Shown in pieces: positions 1 through 4,957 of a DNA stretch of 13,058 bases (within the stretch, counting starts at the first letter, position 1; the number at the start of each line of letters is the position of its first letter). The DNA is from Clostridium sp. UBA3947. Lineage in GTDB: Bacteria; Bacillota; Clostridia; Clostridiales; Clostridiaceae. The stretch is taken from NCBI GenBank assembly GCA_002385545.1, contig DGDR01000125.1, positions 9,772 to 22,829 of the forward strand. Direction: 5' to 3'. The position numbers and the translations under genes were made by a program. The notes below the pieces were generated by a model. It was given only the letters and a program-made list of their open reading frames with translations. It made no database searches and was not told where the DNA came from.

Positions 1-2926
1 TTAATTCAGCTGAAGTCATATAAAGCTTTTCCTTAGCTCTTGTGATACCAACATAGCAAAGCCTTCTAGACTCCTCCATCTCATGAGGGTTTTGAAAGGA
101 TGAGCTTCCAGGGAATATGCCGTTTTCCATACCTACCATAAAAACTACTGGGAACTCAAGGCCCTTAGCACTATGCACTGTCATCATAACCACTGAATCC
201 GCTTCTTCGTCATAATTATCTACATCTGCCACCAATGCAGTCTTTTCTAGGAAGGCTGCCAAGGATTTATCTTCAGAAGTATTTTCAAAATCAACTGCAG
301 CAGAAACTAATTCCTTTAAGTTCTCTATTCGGCTTTCGTCTTCTATTTCTTTTGAATTTTCTAGCTCTTTAATATATCCGGTATCCTCTAAAATTGCATT
401 TACAAGTTCGGAAACAGTTAGCTGCTCCTTTAAGTCCTGTAGTCCTTCCATAAGCTCCATAAACTTATTAATGGCAGTCTTATTTCTTGCTGTTAGGGTA
501 GGTATTACATCCACATCCAGCATTACATTATATAAACTATCTTCTATATCATTGGCATGCTGTATAAGTTTATCAACAGTAGCTGCTCCTATGTTTCTCT
601 TTGGTACATTTATTATTCTTTGAAGGCTTATATCATCGTCTGGATTGTTAAGCACTTTTAAATAAGCCATTATATCTTTAATTTCTTTTCTGTCATAGAA
701 TTTGTGTCCGCCAATCAATCTATAAGGTATATTCCTTTTTATAAAGGTATCTTCAAAAATACGAGATTGGGCATTGGTCCTATATAAAATAGCAAAATCC
801 TTATAGCTTCTATCTTCCTTTTCTATTAACTTTTCTATCTCTGAAGCTACAAACTGAGCTTCCTCCCTATCGGAAGGTGCTCTATAAATCTTTATCTTTT
901 CCCCTGCATCACTTTCAGTTCTTAAAACCTTGTGCTTACGTTCGCTATTATTTTTTATAACACTGTTAGCAGCATTAAGTATGTTGCCTTTTGATCTATA
1001 GTTTTGCTCCAGCTTTACCACTTTTGCGTTTGGATAGTCCTTTTCAAAGTCTAGGATATTTCTGATGTCTGCGCCTCTCCACTCGTAAATGCAATTATGC
1101 ACCACTACATCTTGGGCTATATACTGTCGAAGTTCTGGAATGCTTAAATCATAAACAAAGCCTTTGTAATTTTCACAGGTCACTTCTTGGACAATGTCTT
1201 CTTCTAAATGTCCATTATTATTAATTACTATCGACATACCTTTTCTCAAACTTCCAAAAGGCATAAAATAAAATGATTTATCATTAGTAAGCTTAGCTTT
1301 TCTCATGATACTTAGACCATCCATTGTGGAACAAATCTTTCTTCCCAAAGCTTCTGCTTCATCATAATTACTTCTTTCAGTTTCAATCCTCCAGCTATTT
1401 CCTCCTTCCGTTCTAACTGGAAATCCAGCTTTCACAAATTTTTCACGTTCCTCTTCTCCAGATGTTATGAAACTAATTCTATGTGAATAATATCCTCTGC
1501 TTTCAGATTTCTTACAAGAAAAATAGCTGATGTTAATGATTTTTCTAGAAGTTTCTCCCCGTGTTACTGCACTACTAAAATGATGAGGATATTGCTCATA
1601 TAAGTATAAATCATCCATAAGTTTCTCTGCACCAGCATAGCTATCTATTTCTTTAAACAACTTATCAATTAACTGCTGGCTCATAGTTATAGAACGACCT
1701 TTATCATGAAAAACAGCGGTAGGAATTCCATATTTAACTGAGTAGAATTGCTCATAATACGAAGCCTCTGCTTTTGACTCACATTCTTTAACTATCCACA
1801 TTTTGTCTGCCTTTTCTTGATTCAATCTCACCGCAAGTCCGTTATCGAATTGATTTTCATATCTACTCCTCACTGCTTTAGTTTGGCCAATTCTATATCC
1901 CACACCTGCTTTATACATCAAATAAACATAGTGAACATCTGGAATTATGTTAAGGGCAGCAAATGTTATATGATTAGGTGTAGCAACAATTTCTTTTCCT
2001 TTTTCAGTCTTAACCCTAACCATTATACCATTGTATTCTTTTTTTATTACTTTCTCTACAGTTCCCTTAGTCACTTCTCCGTTACCTGCAGCACACAACA
2101 CATGTTGCCCAGCTGATATATCTTGAATTTCAACATTTCCATTATCTGTGGAAACTAATGTTCCTCTAGGAAAACACTGATCATCATCACCTACAACACA
2201 GATGTTTTTGTGAGCTTTACTTAATAAACGTACAAGTTCATACTGAGACTTATTTGTATCCTGATACTCATCCACCATTATGTATTTAAACTTTCTCTGG
2301 TAGAATTCCAAAACCTCACTATTAGTTCTAAATAGCTCTACGGTTTTAAAGATAAGATCGTCAAAATCTAATGCGTTGTTGCTCTTTAGCCTTTTCTGAT
2401 AAAGAACATATACATCCGCTATCTTATTATCTCTGAAATTGTACTGGTTATCCTTTTTGAATTGTTCTGCAGAAATTAGATTATCCTTAGCCTTTCCTAT
2501 GCGACCAATGATTTCACTGTCAGTTATATCTTTTTCGTTTATATTTAATTCCTTCATACATTGCTTAATCAAGGTCTTTTGATCTGTACTATCGTAAATA
2601 GTAAAATCTTTTTTATATCCAAGCTTATCTATTTCCCGCCTTAAAATTCGGACACAGCAGGAGTGAAAGGTGGATATCCACATATTATCTACTATATCTC
2701 CTACCATTCTCCTAACTCTATCCTTCATTTCTCCCGCTGCCTTATTGGTAAAGGTGATAGCCAAGATTTGTGAAGGATAGATTCCTAAATCTTCAATCAT
2801 ATGGGCAATTCTATATGTAAGCACTCTCGTCTTACCGCTACCAGCACCAGCCAGTATGAGCACCGGGCCATCAATGGTGGTAGCAGCATCATACTGCTCC
2901 GGGTTTAGCAATTTCTTAAGATCCAT
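1..2926 (-). CDS. pcrA: ATP-dependent DNA helicase PcrA/UvrD, intein-containing, 3' end outside the window
   Basis: Superfamily 1A 3'-5' DNA helicase of nucleotide excision repair, rolling-circle replication and removal of RecA or stalled polymerase from DNA. The visible reading frame is 975 codons without a stop: N-extein residues 1-250, intein 251-611, C-extein 612-975. The N-terminus MDLKKLLNPEQ is typical PcrA. Walker A GAGSGKT is at 27-33, TFTNKAA at 58-64 and Walker B/motif II DEYQDT at 219-224. Motif III GDDDQ is split by the intein and resumes as CIYEWRGA. NYRS (motif IV) is at 642-645, followed by VHSAKGLEFPVVF (motif V) and YVGITRAKEKLY (motif VI). The frame runs off the left edge just after motif VI, so roughly the last 100 residues are missing; this is a window edge, not a truncation. 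The start is fixed by AGGAGG 6 nt before ATG. A terminator separates it from upstream yerC, and it appears to have its own promoter. After splicing the junction residue is Cys, where PcrA usually has Ser (DQSIY). Confidence 0.95.
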   Translation of the reverse strand, partial: MDLKKLLNPEQYDAATTIDGPVLILAGAGSGKTRVLTYRIAHMIEDLGIYPSQILAITFTNKAAGEMKDRVRRMVGDIVDNMWISTFHSCCVRILRREIDKLGYKKDFTIYDSTDQKTLIKQCMKELNINEKDITDSEIIGRIGKAKDNLISAEQFKKDNQYNFRDNKIADVYVLYQKRLKSNNALDFDDLIFKTVELFRTNSEVLEFYQRKFKYIMVDEYQDTNKSQYELVRLLSKAHKNICVVGDDDQCFPRGTLVSTDNGNVEIQDISAGQHVLCAAGNGEVTKGTVEKVIKKEYNGIMVRVKTEKGKEIVATPNHITFAALNIIPDVHYVYLMYKAGVGYRIGQTKAVRSRYENQFDNGLAVRLNQEKADKMWIVKECESKAEASYYEQFYSVKYGIPTAVFHDKGRSITMSQQLIDKLFKEIDSYAGAEKLMDDLYLYEQYPHHFSSAVTRGETSRKIINISYFSCKKSESRGYYSHRISFITSGEEEREKFVKAGFPVRTEGGNSWRIETERSNYDEAEALGRKICSTMDGLSIMRKAKLTNDKSFYFMPFGSLRKGMSIVINNNGHLEEDIVQEVTCENYKGFVYDLSIPELRQYIAQDVVVHNCIYEWRGADIRNILDFEKDYPNAKVVKLEQNYRSKGNILNAANSVIKNNSERKHKVLRTESDAGEKIKIYRAPSDREEAQFVASEIEKLIEKEDRSYKDFAILYRTNAQSRIFEDTFIKRNIPYRLIGGHKFYDRKEIKDIMAYLKVLNNPDDDISLQRIINVPKRNIGAATVDKLIQHANDIEDSLYNVMLDVDVIPTLTARNKTAINKFMELMEGLQDLKEQLTVSELVNAILEDTGYIKELENSKEIEDESRIENLKELVSAAVDFENTSEDKSLAAFLEKTALVADVDNYDEEADSVVMMTVHSAKGLEFPVVFMVGMENGIFPGSSSFQNPHEMEESRRLCYVGITRAKEKLYMTSAEL
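1094..2176 (-). mobile_element. Intein in PcrA motif III (361 aa), with a possible GIY-YIG insert
   Basis: In-frame protein-splicing element interrupting the helicase between Gln250 and Cys612. Block A begins at Cys1 with CFPRGTLVSTDNG (the usual C-x-x-x-G-T pattern). Block B is GKEIVATPNHITF at intein residues 60-72 with the conserved T-x-N-H. Block F is VYDLSIPELRQYIAQDVVVH at 341-360. Block G is the terminal His360-Asn361 followed by Cys+1. All residues needed for class 1 splicing are present, so it looks active. At 361 residues it is larger than a mini-intein (about 130-150 residues), leaving some 250 residues between blocks B and F. No LAGLIDADG (blocks C/E) signature is visible there; instead residues 82-150 resemble a GIY-YIG core. 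The frame is intact from end to end, with no sign of decay. The boundaries are precise because the helicase sequence is continuous on both sides. I cannot tell how many related inteins have been described. Confidence 0.93.
1727..1933 (-). other. GIY-YIG-nuclease-like segment inside the intein
   Basis: Intein residues 82-150. They contain YVYLMYKAGVGYRIG, matching the spacing of a GIY-YIG pair of strands (Y-V-Y about 10 residues before Y-R-I-G-x-T). Arginines follow at 103 and 105, where the catalytic Arg of GIY-YIG nucleases lies. Further on is a glutamate-rich helix, AEASYYEQF (Glu137, Glu142), ending in YGIPTAVF, a position where the metal-binding Glu would be expected. By analogy this would be the homing endonuclease domain that spreads the element. 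The rest of the insert (about 160-325), including HRISFITSG and WRIETERSNYDEAEALG, is unrecognised and could be the DNA-recognition part. The assignment is by motif pattern only. Confidence 0.5.
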
Positions 2927-2999
2927 GTCCTTCCTCCTATAATCATTTGCATTCTGATGCACTTCTCACTAAATAACTATTATTATAATCCTTTCCCAT

Positions 3000-3037
3000 T
3001 AATATACTTCATAATCATTTGTTCGAAGTATATTATA
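3000..3037 (-). promoter_or_regulatory. Probable pcrA promoter with overlapping 11-bp inverted repeat
   Basis: On the minus strand an extended -10, TGCTATAAT (TATAAT at 3032-3037), lies about 105 bp upstream of the pcrA ATG. The -35 region is poor (TTCCTC at 17 bp), as is common for extended -10 promoters. A perfect inverted repeat, TAATATACTTC (3000-3010) and GAAGTATATTA (3025-3035) with a 14-bp spacer, overlaps the -10 and the expected transcription start. Within it CGAACAAATGATT partly resembles the Gram-positive LexA box (CGAAC-N4-GTTYG), with a good left half and a weak right half. The site is placed to act as an operator, but the regulator is unknown. Confidence 0.5.
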
Positions 3038-3108
3038 GCACATTTTAATAGGCAGAGGAATTAAAGATATAATCCTCAGTTGGGACTCTTAGATAACTAT
3101 ATAACAGC

Positions 3109-3159
3109 AAAAAAAGAAGCCCTAAACAAGCTTCAATGGAATCTTGTATATTGCTTCTT
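3109..3159 (-). terminator. Rho-independent terminator of yerC
   Basis: On the minus strand, directly after the yerC stop, AAGAAGC (3153-3159) pairs with GCTTCTT (3114-3120). An inner CAAG-x-TTC/GAA-x-CTTG hairpin adds to it, and a run of seven U follows (3109-3115). A simpler alternative is GAAGC/GCTTC at 3116-3134 before the same U run. Either way it is well placed to end yerC before pcrA. Confidence 0.75.
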
Positions 3160-3176
3160 GAAATTCTTATTTATAT

Positions 3177-3527
3177 TTAATTATCTGACCCTTCCACTAC
3201 ATCCTTGGATGCTCCATCTTCCAATTTATCCTGCCAATTAATACGACTTAGAACTAAGTTATACCCATCACTACCATAATTAAGGGCTCTGTTCACTCTA
3301 CTTATGGTAGCTGTGCTTGCCCCAGTTAAGTGGGCTATATCATTATAGGTCTTACCCTGCTTTAGCATTTTTACAACCTGCATACGCTGGCCTAAGGCCT
3401 TCATTTCTGTTATAGTGCAAAGATCTTCAAAAAAACGATAACATTCTTCCCTGCTTTCTAAGCTTAATATGGCATCAAATAAAAAATCCAGTTCATCGTC
3501 CTGAAGCTTTGATTTATATTCACTCAT
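3177..3527 (-). CDS. yerC: YerC/YecD family TrpR-like DNA-binding protein
   Basis: Small 116-residue protein of the TrpR-related YerC/YecD family, common in Firmicutes and often close to pcrA. The N-terminal helical part (residues 8-55, with EMKALGQRMQVVKML) matches the TrpR repressor core. A helix-turn-helix follows at about 59-82 (GKTYNDIAHLTGASTATISR), then the family's RVNRALNYGSDGY tail. It is presumably a cytoplasmic dimer that binds operator DNA. TrpR itself uses tryptophan as corepressor, but no ligand is established here and tryptophan control should not be assumed. The start is supported by AGGAGG 7 nt upstream of ATG. It has its own promoter and terminator, so it is probably monocistronic. 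Its targets cannot be read from the window, although the inverted repeat at the adjacent pcrA promoter is one candidate. Confidence 0.9.
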   Translation of the reverse strand: MSEYKSKLQDDELDFLFDAILSLESREECYRFFEDLCTITEMKALGQRMQVVKMLKQGKTYNDIAHLTGASTATISRVNRALNYGSDGYNLVLSRINWQDKLEDGASKDVVEGSDN

Positions 3528-3600
3528 ACTCTTTCCTCCTAAATTATGTATTTATATATTATCACTTTCACGTGGTAAACTCCTAAAGTCTTGCATTAAT

Positions 3601-3629
3601 ATTATATACCATCAAATAAATTTGGACAA
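3601..3629 (-). promoter_or_regulatory. Probable sigma-A promoter of yerC
   Basis: On the minus strand TTGTCC (3624-3629) is followed by a 17-bp spacer and a perfect TATAAT (3601-3606), about 75 bp upstream of the yerC ATG. The -35 matches 4 of 6 consensus positions. Confidence 0.65.
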
Positions 3630-3871
3630 CAAGAAAGAATTACTTAACACCAACGCAGGCCCCCTCAAAGATGTAAATATTTTAACTTTCTTATTAGTAT
3701 TAAACATTTTCCCCTGTTACTTTGTTATAAAAAATAGTTGATGGTTATAGGGGACTTGTCCCATTTGCCCATCAACACTTATTTAAAACAAAGCAATATA
3801 CTCCAAAGAAGATACTTGCTATCTAGCATATTTCGGTCCCTTAAACCATTCTATACTAGCAACAAAATAGC
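3630..3871. other. Non-coding stretch between yerC promoter and rsuA terminator
   Basis: With its flanks, this belongs to a gene-free interval of about 518 bp (3528-4045). I see no credible open frame, ribosome binding site or RNA gene on either strand. The only structure is the nested palindrome at 3737-3776, listed separately; otherwise it is AT-rich spacer. Confidence 0.6.
3737..3776. repeat. Nested 40-bp palindrome, REP-like
   Basis: Outer arms GTTGATGG (3737-3744) and CCATCAAC (3769-3776) are perfect 8-bp inverted repeats. Inside them is a second palindrome, GGGACTTGTCCC (3751-3762). No U tract follows on either strand, so it is not an obvious terminator. It could be a dispersed intergenic palindrome or a small structured RNA; only one copy is in this window. 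Confidence 0.5.
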
Positions 3872-3910
3872 AAAAAAGGAAAAACACAACCCTTGGGGCT
3901 AGGTTGTGTT
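3872..3910 (-). terminator. Rho-independent terminator of the rsuA operon
   Basis: On the minus strand AACACAACC (3902-3910) pairs perfectly over 9 bp with GGTTGTGTT (3883-3891) across a 10-nt loop. A U-rich TTTCCTTTTTT tract follows. It lies about 135 bp past the rsuA stop, with another hairpin just before it. Confidence 0.8.
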
Positions 3911-3917
3911 CGCATCT

Positions 3918-3950
3918 AAATAAAAAGGGGGCTATTTAATCTTTTTATTT
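3918..3950 (-). terminator. First of two tandem hairpins after rsuA
   Basis: A perfect 10-bp inverted repeat, AAATAAAAAG (3918-3927) and CTTTTTATTT (3941-3950), has a 13-nt loop. The stem is AT-rich and its 3' arm is itself U-rich, so alone it would be weak. It sits 7 nt before the strong hairpin at 3872-3910, and together they may form a double terminator or an mRNA 3'-end stabiliser. Confidence 0.5.
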
Positions 3951-4045
3951 ATCCTTGCAACTTCATTATATATAATTCAACATTATTTTTCAAGTGCAAT
4001 TTGCAAATTAAATTGTAAACAATTCATCAAGATGCAGGATAAATT

Positions 4046-4786
4046 TTATATTTTATCCTTTAATAAGCCTGTTGCTTCCTTTAGCTGAACTAGTTCCTCT
4101 TCTGTTAACTCTCTATATTCTCCCTCTTCTAAGTCTTCATCTAGCTTCAAAGGGCCAAAGGCAATTCTTTTTAAATAAGTAACCTTTTTACTAACACTTT
4201 CAAACATTCTCTTTACCTGGTGGAACTTACCTTCCTGTAGGGTTACCAGTACCTCAGAACCATCCTCAGCAGCCCTTATAATTTCTAATTTTGCAGGAAG
4301 ACACTTGTAGCCATCATCTAGAACAACACCCTTTTCAAAGGCTTTTATATCCTTGTCATCTACCTTTTTATCAATTTTGGCATAATAAACCTTATCAACA
4401 TGCCACTTAGGGGATATTAATCTATGGTTTAGCTCCCCGTCATTTGTAAGTAGAAGAAATCCCACTGTGTCCTTATCTAGTCTGCCAACAGGAAAGGGAT
4501 CAAAAATTCTGTGTTCATATTCAAGCAAATCCACCACAGTCTCATCATAATTATCAAAAGTAGCTGATACTACTCCTGCTGGTTTGTTCATAAGCAAGTA
4601 AATATATTTCTTATAAACAACCTTCTCATCCCCAATATATATCTGACTTTTTTCTGGATCAACGGTATAGCCACTATCCTTTATCACCTTATCGTCTACA
4701 GTAACTAGTCCCTTTTTTACTATGGCCTTTATTTCTTTTCTGCTGCCATAGCCTAAATTGCTTAAAATCTTATCTATTCGTTCCAG
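4046..4786 (-). CDS. rsuA: 16S rRNA pseudouridine synthase, RsuA family, probable CTG start
   Basis: Isomerises a uridine of 16S rRNA (U516 in E. coli) to pseudouridine during small-subunit assembly. From the proposed start it has 246 residues, close to the usual length. The N-terminal S4 RNA-binding domain runs through about 1-60 (LERIDKILSNLGYGSRKEIK). The catalytic domain carries the RsuA/RluB/E/F motif GRLDKDT with the catalytic Asp at 104, then LLLLTNDG-like LLLTNDGELNHRL, KVYYAKI and EGKFHQVKRMF. The start is unusual: the first ATG/GTG/TTG in frame is a GTG at 4687 that would delete 33 residues of the S4 domain. A CTG at 4784-4786 aligns with the family's initial Met and lies 8 nt after AGGAGG. 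No canonical start exists between it and the in-frame stop upstream. It is probably cotranscribed with the repeat-protein gene upstream and ends at tandem hairpins. RluB-type specificity is possible, but the short length favours RsuA. Confidence 0.88.
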   Translation of the reverse strand: MERIDKILSNLGYGSRKEIKAIVKKGLVTVDDKVIKDSGYTVDPEKSQIYIGDEKVVYKKYIYLLMNKPAGVVSATFDNYDETVVDLLEYEHRIFDPFPVGRLDKDTVGFLLLTNDGELNHRLISPKWHVDKVYYAKIDKKVDDKDIKAFEKGVVLDDGYKCLPAKLEIIRAAEDGSEVLVTLQEGKFHQVKRMFESVSKKVTYLKRIAFGPLKLDEDLEEGEYRELTEEELVQLKEATGLLKDKI

Positions 4787-4837
4787 GAAAATCCCCTCCT
4801 CAAATATGTATAGGCATCAATATTTCCTAGGTAATTT

Positions 4838-4957
4838 TTAGCCTAATTTATATTCTACAATATATAGGTTCATTATTCCAACAATAAATATGCTAGCAAA
4901 AACTATGGCTCCCTTCACAGTAATTCTGCGAAAGAAGCCATTATGAAGCTTACTCAA
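4838..4957 (-). CDS. Candidate 39-aa single-pass membrane peptide
   Basis: An unrecognised open frame of 39 residues plus stop. It starts at TTG (4955-4957), overlapping the last codons of the upstream repeat-protein gene by 8 nt. Its N-terminus is basic (SKLHNGFFRRITVKG). A hydrophobic stretch suited to one membrane helix follows (about residues 16-34, AIVFASIFIVGIMNLYIV), then a short EYKLG tail. A GGTGG about 9 nt upstream could serve as ribosome binding site, and overlap with the upstream stop would allow translational coupling. It fills most of the otherwise unexplained 163-bp gap before rsuA. Lys/Arg before the helix predicts the N-terminus stays inside. It has no start stronger than TTG and I know no homologue, so it could be chance or the remnant of a larger membrane protein. 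Confidence 0.4.
   Translation of the reverse strand: MSKLHNGFFRRITVKGAIVFASIFIVGIMNLYIVEYKLG

Noticed and set aside
1817..2116. Plus-strand 99-codon open frame opposite the intein
   Set aside because: It lies entirely antisense to a well-supported coding region with conserved splicing motifs, and has no ribosome binding site or recognisable family.
1094..2176. LAGLIDADG endonuclease domain in the intein
   Set aside because: I looked for the paired block C/E motifs in residues 73-335 and found none; segments such as LIDKLFKEIDSY do not fit.
4046..4687. RsuA starting at the GTG at 4687
   Set aside because: This start removes the first 33 residues of a well-conserved S4 domain and lacks a ribosome binding site, whereas the CTG upstream has both the conserved N-terminus and AGGAGG.
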